Shown: piece after piece, positions 17,732 to 26,134 of the stretch
Position numbering within the stretch: position 1 is the first letter of the stretch
Layout of the letters: every line of letters begins with the position of its first letter
NCBI RefSeq assembly: GCF_000513195.1
Contig: NZ_CBVI010000087.1
Location: forward strand, 1 to 60,649
Direction of reading: 5' to 3'
Source of the DNA: Bacteroides timonensis
GTDB lineage: Bacteria; Bacteroidota; Bacteroidia; Bacteroidales; Bacteroidaceae
DNA: 60,649 nucleotides
Position numbers and translations under genes: made by a program
Notes under the pieces: model-generated
Told to the model about the DNA's origin: nothing
Database searches by the model: none
The model's input: only the letters and a program-made list of their open reading frames with translations

Positions 17732-17854
17732 AAGAGTTATAAGTTACGAGCTACAAGCTACAAGTGCCTTTCGGATGGTTGCTACAAACTATAACTATAA
17801 AGCTAGTATTGCGTAGCTACTTGTAGCTCGTAGCTTTTGTAGCTTGTAACTCTT
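17732..17854 (-). repeat. Long imperfect stem-loop between pyrI and flavin reductase
   Basis: Arms at 17732-17765 and 17819-17854 pair over about 34 nt with few mismatches (motif AAGAGTTA...GAGCTACAAG). The right arm overlaps the pyrI stop codon. It probably folds at the 3' end of the pyrB-pyrI transcript. Confidence 0.75.
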
Positions 17855-18311
17855 ATATTATTTCAATTTCGTTCCTGTTTTGTTCTTTCTCGCAATAATG
17901 GCATCGGATCACACAATTCTCCTTATCCACTACATGGAATAACGTCGCCATGGGCTCGTTGTTCGTGATACATTTGGGGTTAGCACACTTTACAATGCCG
18001 CGAAGTTCTTCAGGAAGGCTAACTTCACGTTTTTCCACCACTTCATAATCCCGGATAATATTCAGTTTCACATTAGGTGCTACCACGGCGATACGATTAA
18101 TTTCGTCATCGCAGAAAAATTTATCCGCAATTTTAATAATACCTTTAGTACCCAGCTTTCCGCTTTTGAGATTAAAGCCAATGGTGATATTGTTATTCAT
18201 GTGTTCAAGTCCCAGCAAAGAGACTACAGTGAATAGATTTTCAGAGGGGATATGGTCGATAACTGTACCGTTTTCTAATGCGGCAACCTGTAATTCTTGT
18301 TTTTTTTCGCT
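17853..18311 (-). CDS. pyrI: Aspartate carbamoyltransferase regulatory subunit
   Basis: From the Met at 18311 (MSEKKQELQVAALENGTVIDHI) the protein is 152 aa, the usual PyrI length. A frame extended to 18350 is less likely. The N-terminal allosteric domain (GTVIDHIPSENLFTVVSLLGL) binds nucleotides. The C-terminal zinc domain has four Cys in two pairs (CANPKC and CVIRCHYC). It assembles with PyrB and tunes the first committed step of pyrimidine synthesis. It follows pyrB with a 40-bp gap, the usual arrangement. Confidence 0.96.
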   Translation of the reverse strand, partial: SEKKQELQVAALENGTVIDHIPSENLFTVVSLLGLEHMNNNITIGFNLKSGKLGTKGIIKIADKFFCDDEINRIAVVAPNVKLNIIRDYEVVEKREVSLPEELRGIVKCANPKCITNNEPMATLFHVVDKENCVIRCHYCEKEQNRNEIEII

Positions 18312-18351
18312 CATAGTTTTCTGATGTAACTTCAATTGTAAACTTGTCAAA

Positions 18352-19281
18352 TCATTCTTTCACATCATCCAGTGTGATGCCTAATACATCGCAGAGAATA
18401 GCCTCACGGGCATACAGACCATTTTGTGCCTGCTGGAAGTAGTAAGCTTTCGGATTATCGTCTACGTCATAAGCGATTTCATTGACGCGGGGCAGGGGAT
18501 GCAGAATGCACAAATTGGGACGGGTATGTTCCAGCATCTTGTTGCGCAGAATGTAAACGTTCTTCACCCGTTCGTACTCCATGAGGTCAGTGAAGCGTTC
18601 ACGCTGCACACGAGTCATGTAGAGGATGTCGGCATCTGCTATGGTTTCTTCCGTAAAGTCTGTATGTTCCACGTATTTGATGCCATGATTGCGGCAGTAA
18701 ATTTTGTATTCTTCGGGCATTCTCAATTCATCAGGAGCTATGAAGTGGAAAGTCGGGTTGAAGTGGCGCATTGCCATCAGCAGTGAGTGTACGGTGCGGC
18801 CATATTTGAGGTCACCAACGAGGAAAATATTCAGGTTCTCCAGTGTACCCTGGGTCTTGTAGATGGAGTAGAGGTCGAGCATCGTTTGTGAAGGATGCTG
18901 GTTGGCTCCGTCTCCGGCATTGACGATAGGCACAGTGGTTACTTCGCTGGCATAGCGGGCGGCTCCTTCCAGATGATGCCGCATCACGATGATATCGGCG
19001 TAGTTGCTCACCATTTTGATGGTATCTTTTAGGGTTTCGCCTTTCGAAGAACTCGTTGCTTTGGGGTCACTAAACCCGATTACACGGGCTCCCAAGCGGT
19101 TGGCTGCTGTTTCAAAACTGAGTCTTGTGCGGGTAGACGGCTCGAAAAAGAGGGTGGCAACCACTTTCCCTTCCAGCAGCCTACGGTTGGGACGGGCTTC
19201 AAACTGCTTCGCCATCTCGATCATGTAGAGGATTTTCTCCTTGCTATGCTCGGCAATGGTGACTAAACTTCTGTTTTCCAT
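18352..19281 (-). CDS. pyrB: Aspartate carbamoyltransferase catalytic subunit
   Basis: The 309-aa protein has the carbamoyl-phosphate motif FFEPSTRTRLSFE near residues 50-62 and the aspartate-binding part HPLPRVNEIAYDVD near 260-273. It condenses carbamoyl phosphate with aspartate in the cytoplasm. Length and sequence are normal. The minus strand carries TACCTTTG at 19314-19321, 32 bp upstream, as the -7 box. pyrI follows in the same operon. Confidence 0.98.
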   Translation of the reverse strand: MENRSLVTIAEHSKEKILYMIEMAKQFEARPNRRLLEGKVVATLFFEPSTRTRLSFETAANRLGARVIGFSDPKATSSSKGETLKDTIKMVSNYADIIVMRHHLEGAARYASEVTTVPIVNAGDGANQHPSQTMLDLYSIYKTQGTLENLNIFLVGDLKYGRTVHSLLMAMRHFNPTFHFIAPDELRMPEEYKIYCRNHGIKYVEHTDFTEETIADADILYMTRVQRERFTDLMEYERVKNVYILRNKMLEHTRPNLCILHPLPRVNEIAYDVDDNPKAYYFQQAQNGLYAREAILCDVLGITLDDVKE

Positions 19282-19313
19282 ATCGTTCGTTATTTTGTTT
19301 CTTTTCGAGAGTT

Positions 19314-19321
19314 CAAAGGTA
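19314..19321 (-). promoter_or_regulatory. Promoter -7 box of pyrB-pyrI
   Basis: TACCTTTG on the minus strand is a perfect TAnnTTTG, 32 bp before the pyrB ATG. Confidence 0.6.
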
Positions 19322-19706
19322 CGGAAAAGATGCGGAGTACGGAAGAAAGACGGGAGAAAATAACGAAAAAAAATAATGCCATGGGTAAAGTTCGTTCATC
19401 CGGCGAGATGAATGCCGGAATTTATTTAAAATAATCTGCTGCAGCGGCAGTGTTTTTTCTTTTTCTTTTTCTGCTGTTGTTATTATATATATAAAAGAAT
19501 ATTAAGAAAAAAGTGCTATTTATTAGGCGAAAATGCTGAAAAATAGCGATTTGCCATTTTCAGGGAAACGCCGTTGCTATAGCAAAAAATGCGTTTTTTG
19601 GTTCAAAAGTAGCATAGCAAAGGCCTTTCCCTATGCAAAAAACGTGTTAAAAAAGAGTTAATTTCTTACTTTCCCCCGGCGGAAAATGCCGCATTTCACC
19701 GTTTCA

Positions 19707-19854
19707 AACGCCACACCTCATCGCCGCAAATGCCACACTTTATCACCCGAAATGCCACACCTCATCACTCGAAATGCCACACTTGGCGCTTGCTGAAGTG
19801 TGGCGTTTTGCCCGTCAAGGTGTGGCATTTCCGATGATAAAGTGTGGTGTTTTA
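19707..19854. repeat. 22-bp-period repeat array with inverted half, upstream of PBP gene
   Basis: In the 683-bp gap 19282-19964, units starting AA(C/T)GCCACAC occur at 19707, 19729, 19751 and 19773. The reverse complement core GTGTGG follows at 19798, 19820 and 19842, again every 22 bp. The whole can fold as a large imperfect cruciform or hairpin. The rest of the gap (19440-19660) is AT-rich with short imperfect stems and no gene that I can support. Confidence 0.85.
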
Positions 19855-19898
19855 AGAGTTTTCTATAGAATTTATAAGGGTGTTCCAATATAATTCCG

Positions 19899-19906
19899 TA
19901 CCTTTG
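19899..19906 (+). promoter_or_regulatory. Promoter -7 box of the penicillin-binding protein gene
   Basis: TACCTTTG fits TAnnTTTG, 59 bp before the ATG at 19965. The -33 element is weak. Confidence 0.5.
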
Positions 19907-19964
19907 CCTTGTTATTTTTACAGGTAATCTATTTTATTGATTTAGTGAATTTACAGTAATAAAC

Positions 19965-22286
19965 ATGATAAAGAACATCATAAAAATCCTTTGGATATTC
20001 TTAGCCGTCATAGTATTGGCTTGTGTCACTGTTTTCTTCTCCATTGCAAAAGGTTGGATAGGCTATATGCCTCCTGTCGAAGATCTGGAAAACCCCAATT
20101 ATAAGTTTGCTACACAAATTTTCTCAGAAGACGGGAAAGTGCTCGGAACTTATTCATTTAGTAAAGAGAATCGTGTGTATGTAGGCTATAATGATCTGTC
20201 TCCCAATATTATCAACGCATTGATTGCAACGGAAGATGTGCGTTTTGCCGAACATTCCGGAATTGATGCCATCGCATTGTTCCGCGCTATCGTGAAGCGT
20301 GGTTTGCTGTTCCAGAAGAATGCGGGTGGAGGTAGTACGATTACACAACAATTATCCAAACAACTTTATTCGCCCAGTGCGGACAATGTAGTGGAACGTT
20401 TGTTTCAGAAACCCATAGAGTGGGTGATTGCCGTGAAATTGGAACGTTATTATACCAAGGAAGAGATACTTACGATGTATCTTAATAAATTTGACTTCCT
20501 GAACAATGCGGTCGGAATTAAGACTGCGGCCAACACTTACTTTGGTTGTGAGCCGAAAGACTTGAAAATGGAAGAAGCCGCCACATTGGTTGGTATGTGC
20601 AAGAATCCATCTTATTTTAATCCAGTACGATATAATGAACGTTCACGCGGGCGTCGTAACGTGGTGCTTGATCAGATGCGTAAAGCCGGATATATCACAG
20701 CGGAAGAATGTGACTCTTTGCAGGCCCTTCCGCTTGTTCTGAAATATACTCGCGTTGACCATAATGAAGGAATGGCAACTTACTTCCGCGAATATCTGCG
20801 TGGTGTATTGAATGCAAAGAAACCTGTAAAGGGAGATTATCGTGGTTGGCAGATGCAAAAATTCTATGAAGATTCTCTTGACTGGGAAAATAATCCTCTG
20901 TTTGGTTGGTGTGAAAAGAATACTAAGAAAGATGGCTCTAAATATAATCTTTATACAGACGGTTTGAAAATTTATACCACTATTGACTCCCGTATGCAGC
21001 AATATGCAGAAGAGGCGGTAGAAGAGCACCTGAAAGAATTGCAAGGCTATTTCTTCAAAGAAAAGAAAGGACGTAAAAAAGCGCCTTACAGTAATAGAAT
21101 TACGCAGGAGCAGGTAGATGAAATTCTTACCCGCACCATGAAACAGTCCGACCGTTATCGTATCATGAAGAAAGCCGGGGCATCGGATGCCCAAATAGAA
21201 AAAGCTTTCAATACACCTGAAGAAATGTCGGTATTTACCTGGAATGGTGAAAAGGATACAATCATGACACCTATGGATTCTATCCGCTATTACAAACACT
21301 TCCTCCGTGCAGGTTTTATGTCTATGAATCCGCATAATGGGCATGTGAAAGCATATGTCGGAGGGCCTAATCATCATTATTTTAAATATGATATGGCAAT
21401 GGTAGGTCGCCGTCAGGTGGGGTCCACCATTAAGCCTTATGTCTACACATTAGCTATGGAGAATGGCTATTCTCCTTGTGATGAAGCGCGTCATGTGGAA
21501 TATACTTTAATTGATGAAAACGGCAAACCGTGGACGCCCCGTAATGCCAATACTAAACGTTATGGAGAAATGGTGACTGTTAAGTGGGGATTGGCTAACT
21601 CTGACAACTGGATCACAGCGTATCTGATGAGTAAGCTCAACCCATATTCTCTGAAGCGTTTGATTGAAAGCTTTGGTGTGCGTAATCGTGAAATTGTGCC
21701 GTCAGTTTCTTTGTGTCTTGGTCCTTGCGAAATTTCGGTAGGAGAAATGGTCAGTGCTTATACTGCATTCCCCAATAAAGGTATCCGTGTAGCTCCACTG
21801 TTTGTAACTCGCATTGAAGATAATGACGGAAATGTATTAGCTACGTTCTCTCCGGAAATGGAAGAAGTTATCAGTGTTTCCAGTGCTTATAAGATGTTGG
21901 TTATGCTTCGTGCCGTTATTAATGAGGGAACAGGTGGACGTGTTCGTCGTTTGGGTGTGAAAGCTGATATGGGTGGTAAGACCGGAACAACTAACTATAA
22001 TGCGGATGGTTGGTTTATGGGCTTTACTCCTTCACTGGTATCCGGATGCTGGGTTGGTGGAGAAGAGCGCGATATTCATTTCGATACTATGCTGCATGGG
22101 CAAGGTGCTTCTATGGCATTGCCTATCTGGTCTAAATATATGGTAAAAGTGCTTGGAGACAAGACACTGGGATATGATGAAAATGAGACATTCCAACTTC
22201 CTGAAGGTTTCGATCCTTGTAAGGATAATGGGGACGTTAATTTTGAATCGGCATCAGAAACTGGTTTGGATGACTTCTTTGATTAA
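19965..22286 (+). CDS. Class A penicillin-binding protein (PBP1A-like)
   Basis: The 773-aa protein has an N-terminal membrane anchor (residues about 5-28). The GT51 glycosyltransferase domain follows (ATEDVRFAEHSGID with the catalytic Glu, then GGSTITQQLSKQL). The transpeptidase domain has S487-T-I-K490, S546-D-N and K672-T-G-T. All three penicillin-binding motifs are present, so both activities should be intact. It polymerises and cross-links peptidoglycan in the periplasm. The transpeptidase domain carries an insertion rich in Lys and Glu around residues 355-410 (FFKEKKGRKKAPYSNRITQEQ). It is the first of a plus-strand run with the HPPK-like gene, kdsB and the M16 gene. Confidence 0.93.
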   Translation: MIKNIIKILWIFLAVIVLACVTVFFSIAKGWIGYMPPVEDLENPNYKFATQIFSEDGKVLGTYSFSKENRVYVGYNDLSPNIINALIATEDVRFAEHSGIDAIALFRAIVKRGLLFQKNAGGGSTITQQLSKQLYSPSADNVVERLFQKPIEWVIAVKLERYYTKEEILTMYLNKFDFLNNAVGIKTAANTYFGCEPKDLKMEEAATLVGMCKNPSYFNPVRYNERSRGRRNVVLDQMRKAGYITAEECDSLQALPLVLKYTRVDHNEGMATYFREYLRGVLNAKKPVKGDYRGWQMQKFYEDSLDWENNPLFGWCEKNTKKDGSKYNLYTDGLKIYTTIDSRMQQYAEEAVEEHLKELQGYFFKEKKGRKKAPYSNRITQEQVDEILTRTMKQSDRYRIMKKAGASDAQIEKAFNTPEEMSVFTWNGEKDTIMTPMDSIRYYKHFLRAGFMSMNPHNGHVKAYVGGPNHHYFKYDMAMVGRRQVGSTIKPYVYTLAMENGYSPCDEARHVEYTLIDENGKPWTPRNANTKRYGEMVTVKWGLANSDNWITAYLMSKLNPYSLKRLIESFGVRNREIVPSVSLCLGPCEISVGEMVSAYTAFPNKGIRVAPLFVTRIEDNDGNVLATFSPEMEEVISVSSAYKMLVMLRAVINEGTGGRVRRLGVKADMGGKTGTTNYNADGWFMGFTPSLVSGCWVGGEERDIHFDTMLHGQGASMALPIWSKYMVKVLGDKTLGYDENETFQLPEGFDPCKDNGDVNFESASETGLDDFFD

Positions 22287-22309
22287 AGTTCAAGTGTCGG
22301 TCTAAATTC

Positions 22310-22687
22310 TTGATTTCGAAAGTGGTTTATACAATCAGCATCGGTAGTAACCAGCAACAGAAAGAGAATCTTTCGTTGGCGCGGAAGCGGTTGAAAGAAC
22401 TGTTTCCTGGTATTCGTTTTTCTACGGAAGAAGAGACTAAACCGCTTTATTTCCGGCGTTCATCTTTATTTTCCAATCAGGTGGCACGTTTTATTTCTAG
22501 TAACGATGCGGCGGAAATAACTTCTTGTTTGAAAGCTATTGAACGGGAAGCGGGGCGGATGCCTGAAGAGAAAAAGCAAGAAATAGTCCGGCTGGATCTG
22601 GACTTATTATCATGTGATGATACAGTCTATAAACCCGACGATTTAAAAAGGGACTATATTTGCCGGGGATTGAAAGAGATAGAGTAA
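22310..22687 (+). CDS. HPPK-like protein, short and degenerate
   Basis: The 125-aa protein resembles 6-hydroxymethyl-7,8-dihydropterin pyrophosphokinase (FolK) in order of motifs: SIGSNQQQKENLSLARKRL, LFSNQVARF, LKAIEREAGRMPEEKK and RLDLDLLSCD. FolK is normally about 160 aa with a GPR-x2-DLD signature. Here the Gly-Pro-Arg part and an internal loop are missing, so activity is doubtful. The start codon is not ATG. TTG at 22310 or GTG at 22322 are the options, and GTG places the SIGSN strand in the family position. It lies 23 bp after the PBP gene. It could be a diverged FolK or a non-catalytic relative. Confidence 0.6.
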   Translation: MISKVVYTISIGSNQQQKENLSLARKRLKELFPGIRFSTEEETKPLYFRRSSLFSNQVARFISSNDAAEITSCLKAIEREAGRMPEEKKQEIVRLDLDLLSCDDTVYKPDDLKRDYICRGLKEIE

Positions 22688-22729
22688 TTTTAAATGGGTA
22701 CGCGTATCTATTAAATCGTAAATATAAAC

Positions 22730-23482
22730 ATGTTGAAGTTTTTAGGAATCATTCCCGCCCGTTATGCATCCACGCGTTTTCCTGCAAAACCGTTGGCCAT
22801 GCTGGGAGGTAAAACTGTAATACAGCGAGTATATGAACAAGTGGCAGGTATTCTGGACGATGCTTATGTGGCCACAGATGATGAACGGATCGAAGAAGCT
22901 GTAAAGGCTTTCGGAGGTAAAGTAGTGATGACTTCTGTGAATCATAAAAGCGGCACGGATCGTTGCTATGAAGCATATACTAAAATAGGGGGAGACTTTG
23001 ATGTCGTAGTCAATATTCAGGGTGACGAACCTTTTATTCAACCCTCCCAACTGGAAACTGTAAAAGCTTGCTTCGACGATATTACGACCCAGATTGCTAC
23101 ACTGGTGAAACCTTTTACTCCTGAGAATGGATTTGAAGCTTTGGAGAATATCAATTCTCCGAAAGTAGTGCTGAATAAGAATATGAATGCACTCTATTTC
23201 AGCCGCTCCATTATTCCTTATCAGAGAAATGCGGAAAAACAAGATTGGCTGAAAAACCATACTTATTATAAGCATATAGGATTATATGCTTATCGTGCTG
23301 AAGTTTTAAAAGAGATTACTTCGTTGCCGCAATCTTCGCTGGAACTGGCAGAATCGCTGGAACAACTTCGTTGGCTGGAGAATGGCTATACCATTAAAGC
23401 CGGTATTACCGAAGTAGAGACCATCGGCATTGATACTCCTCAGGATTTGGAAAAGGCTGAAGAATTTTTGAAAATATGTTAG
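22730..23482 (+). CDS. kdsB: 3-deoxy-manno-octulosonate cytidylyltransferase
   Basis: The 250-aa protein has the nucleotide-binding start LGIIPARYASTRFPAKPLA, then HKSGTDRCYEA, VNIQGDEPFI and KHIGLYAYR, all hallmarks of KdsB. It activates Kdo as CMP-Kdo for lipid A-core assembly in the cytoplasm. Length is normal. The M16 gene starts 7 bp before its stop codon, so the two are translationally coupled. Confidence 0.97.
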   Translation: MLKFLGIIPARYASTRFPAKPLAMLGGKTVIQRVYEQVAGILDDAYVATDDERIEEAVKAFGGKVVMTSVNHKSGTDRCYEAYTKIGGDFDVVVNIQGDEPFIQPSQLETVKACFDDITTQIATLVKPFTPENGFEALENINSPKVVLNKNMNALYFSRSIIPYQRNAEKQDWLKNHTYYKHIGLYAYRAEVLKEITSLPQSSLELAESLEQLRWLENGYTIKAGITEVETIGIDTPQDLEKAEEFLKIC

Positions 23483-24765
23483 ACAGAACTATCCAGCCCC
23501 TTATTTGTGAGCCGGAACAACTGGCAGTGCCATCTCCTGAATGTCGGGTGATGAAAAATGGCATACTTTTATATATACTCAATGCCGGGGATAATGAAGT
23601 AGTCCGAATCGACCTGTTGATAGAAGGTGGACGCTGGCAACAGAACCAACGCTTGCAGGCTTTGTTTACCAACCGGATGCTGCGCGAAGGTACCCGGCGT
23701 TATTCGGCCGCGGCCATTGCCGAAAAGTTGGATTACTATGGTGCCTGGTTGGAACTTTCCAGCTCGTCCGAGTATGCTTATATCACCCTTTATTCTTTAA
23801 ATAAATATCTGCCGGAAACTTTAGATGTTTTTGAATCTATCGTAAAAGAACCTCTTTTCCCTGAAAAAGAGTTGGGAGTGATTATAGACAGCAATATCCA
23901 ACAATTTCTTGTAAACAGCTCCAAGGTGGATTTTCTGGCCCATCGCACTTTGATAAATGCCGTATATGGCGATACGCATCCGTGCGGGCAATTAGTGCAG
24001 AAGGAAGATTATCATTTGATTAACCCTTCTGTCTTGCAATCTTTTTACGACCGATATTATCATTCTGGAAATTGCAGTATCTATCTTGCTGGGAAGGTCA
24101 GCGAAGACACTATCCGTCGTATTGAAACTCTTTTTGGAAGTGAACCTTTCGGTAAAGATTTCCGGAAGCCGGAAAAACCGTCCTATGTTCCGGTAACTTC
24201 TTCTGAGAAACGTATTTTTACCGAGCGTGCCGATGCAATGCAAAGTGCTGTTCGCATGGGAATGCTTTCTTTGGACCGACGTCATCCTGACTATTTGAAA
24301 GTCCGCGTTCTGGTTACCTTGTTCGGAGGGTATTTCGGTAGCCGTTTGATGTCTAATATTCGTGAAGATAAAGGATATACGTATGGTATATCTGCCGGCA
24401 TCATGCCTTATCCCGATAGTGGCCTGTTGGTTGTCAATGCAGAGACTGCCAATGAATTTGTAGAACCGCTTGTCAAAGAAGTTTATCATGAAATAGACCG
24501 CCTGCAAAATGACCTCGTATCTGCCGAAGAACTTGCCATGGTGAAAAACTATATGTTGGGCGATATGTGTCGCAGCTATGAGTCTGCCTTCTCACTGGCG
24601 GACGCTTGGATCTTTATTCATACTTCCGGCCTCCCCGATTCGTATGTGAGGGATGCCGTAGAAGCAGTGAAGACAATTACTCCTGTCGAGATACGCGAAC
24701 TTGCCTCACGCTATTTGTGCAAAGAGACATTAAAAGAAATCGTATCCGGCAAAAAAATGTCATAA
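23476..24765 (+). CDS. M16-family peptidase homologue lacking the zinc motif
   Basis: The 429-aa protein has the two-domain M16 (insulinase/pitrilysin) layout. The C-terminal half is clear (FGGYFGSRLMSNIREDKGYTYGISAGI). At the place of the catalytic HxxEH the sequence reads LFTNRMLREGT, so the zinc ligands and the catalytic Glu are gone. It is probably a non-catalytic subunit of the kind that pairs with an active M16 protein, but no active partner is in the window. There is no signal peptide. It overlaps kdsB by 7 bp. A hairpin at 24768-24784 ends the unit. Confidence 0.85.
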   Translation: MLDRTIQPLICEPEQLAVPSPECRVMKNGILLYILNAGDNEVVRIDLLIEGGRWQQNQRLQALFTNRMLREGTRRYSAAAIAEKLDYYGAWLELSSSSEYAYITLYSLNKYLPETLDVFESIVKEPLFPEKELGVIIDSNIQQFLVNSSKVDFLAHRTLINAVYGDTHPCGQLVQKEDYHLINPSVLQSFYDRYYHSGNCSIYLAGKVSEDTIRRIETLFGSEPFGKDFRKPEKPSYVPVTSSEKRIFTERADAMQSAVRMGMLSLDRRHPDYLKVRVLVTLFGGYFGSRLMSNIREDKGYTYGISAGIMPYPDSGLLVVNAETANEFVEPLVKEVYHEIDRLQNDLVSAEELAMVKNYMLGDMCRSYESAFSLADAWIFIHTSGLPDSYVRDAVEAVKTITPVEIRELASRYLCKETLKEIVSGKKMS

Positions 24766-24767
24766 AA

Positions 24768-24790
24768 AAGGTGTGATACACCTTCCTTTT
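24768..24790 (+). terminator. Terminator of the PBP-kdsB-M16 unit
   Basis: AAGGTGT-GAT-ACACCTT (24768-24784) is followed by a T-rich stretch. Confidence 0.6.
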
Positions 24791-24803
24791 AGCAGATTAA
24801 TTG

Positions 24804-24863
24804 TATCTTTGTACAAATACTATATAGGGCGTGTAACAAGTTGCTGCGTTTACACGTCTTTTT
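24804..24863 (+). promoter_or_regulatory. MORN-gene promoter and terminator-like leader hairpin
   Basis: A -7 box TATCTTTG lies at 24804-24811. Downstream but before the ATG at 24891 is a stem CGTGTAA (24830-24836) / TTACACG (24850-24856). It runs into TCTTTTTATT, the form of an intrinsic terminator. It could attenuate the gene or produce a short RNA. Confidence 0.45.
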
Positions 24864-24890
24864 ATTAAAATCGCTAATTTATAATTTTCA

Positions 24891-26048
24891 ATGAAATATC
24901 TATATACTGCACTCATTCTGGTATTCATGTCCCAAGGCGGGGCGACGGCCCAGGAAAAGAAATCCGGTTTCTTCGACAAAGTAAAAACAACTTTCTCTTC
25001 TGAAATAAAGATAGGAACTCATACCTTCAAAGATGGTTCCGTATATACGGGTGAAATGAAAGGACGTAAACCCAACGGAAAGGGTAAGACGGTTTTCAAG
25101 AATGGCAATGTCTACGAAGGTGAATATGTAAAAGGAAAGCGTGAAGGATATGGTACTTATACATTTCCTGACGGCGAAAAGTACGAAGGACAATGGTTTC
25201 AGGATCAGCAACATGGTAAGGGCATCTACTATTTCATGAACAACAACCGCTATGATGGTATGTGGTTTCAGGACTATCAGCAAGGCAAAGGTACAATGTA
25301 CTATTACACCGGTGACATTTACGAAGGAGACTGGGTAAATGATAAACGTGAAGGTCAAGGTACATATACCTGGAAAAACGGTTCCAAATATGAAGGTTCC
25401 TGGAAAAATGATAAAAAAGAGGGTGAGGGTACTTTTGTCTGGAATGACGGCTGTAAATATGAAGGTGACTGGAAGAACGATGTGCGTGATGGAAAAGGGA
25501 CTTTCGAATATGCCAACGGAGATAAATATGTAGGCGACTGGAAAGATGATATGCAACATGGAAAAGGTATTTACTTCTTCCACACCGGCGATCGCTATGA
25601 AGGTGCGTATGTGCAGGGCGAACGTACCGGAGCCGGCATTTATTATCACGCCAACGGCAATAAGTATGTGGGAAACTTTAAGGACGGCATGCAACATGGA
25701 AAAGGTGTATTCACCTGGGCAAATGGTGCAGTCTATGACGGCGACTGGAAAGACAACCAACGTGACGGCCGCGGAACCTATAAATGGAATGTAGGTGATT
25801 CCTACGAAGGTGAATGGAAAAACAACCAGTTCAATGGTCAGGGAACTTTGATAATGACAGATGGAACTAAATATAAAGGTGGTTTTGTGAATGGTATGGA
25901 AGAAGGTAACGGTATACAGGAGGATAAAAACGGTAATCGTTACGAAGGCTTCTTTAAGCAAGGCAAAAAACACGGTCCTTTTGTTGAAACGGATAAAAAC
26001 GGAAAAGTAATAAAAAAAGGCACGTACAAAATGGGAAGACTGGAGTAG
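24891..26048 (+). CDS. MORN-repeat protein, exported
   Basis: The 385-aa protein has a signal peptide (MKYLYTALILVFMSQGGATAQ). About fourteen MORN-type repeats of 23 residues follow from about 45 to the end, each with the pattern YEGxWKNDKxxGxGTYxWxNG. MORN repeats form an extended beta sheet and often bind membranes, phospholipids or partner proteins. No catalytic domain is attached. In Bacteroides these proteins are common and of unknown role. It stands alone with a leader hairpin and a strong shared terminator. Confidence 0.88.
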   Translation: MKYLYTALILVFMSQGGATAQEKKSGFFDKVKTTFSSEIKIGTHTFKDGSVYTGEMKGRKPNGKGKTVFKNGNVYEGEYVKGKREGYGTYTFPDGEKYEGQWFQDQQHGKGIYYFMNNNRYDGMWFQDYQQGKGTMYYYTGDIYEGDWVNDKREGQGTYTWKNGSKYEGSWKNDKKEGEGTFVWNDGCKYEGDWKNDVRDGKGTFEYANGDKYVGDWKDDMQHGKGIYFFHTGDRYEGAYVQGERTGAGIYYHANGNKYVGNFKDGMQHGKGVFTWANGAVYDGDWKDNQRDGRGTYKWNVGDSYEGEWKNNQFNGQGTLIMTDGTKYKGGFVNGMEEGNGIQEDKNGNRYEGFFKQGKKHGPFVETDKNGKVIKKGTYKMGRLE

Positions 26049-26080
26049 AATGATTGAGATTTGAAACTTTAAATAAAAAC

Positions 26081-26113
26081 AAAGGCTACGCAATATTAAA
26101 CTGCGTAGCCTTT
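26081..26113. terminator. Bidirectional terminator between MORN gene and prs
   Basis: A 12-bp stem (26081-26092 / 26102-26113) is flanked by A and T runs, between converging genes. Confidence 0.85.
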
Positions 26114-26134
26114 GTTTTTATATCCAATTCTCTA

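Noticed and set aside
19707..19854. 22-bp repeats considered as plasmid-type replication iterons
   Set aside because: The site is chromosomal, no replication initiator gene is near, and half of the units are inverted.
24900..26093. 397-aa minus-strand frame opposite the MORN gene
   Set aside because: It is a shadow created by the regular repeat codons of the MORN gene. The plus frame has a signal peptide, promoter and clear repeats.
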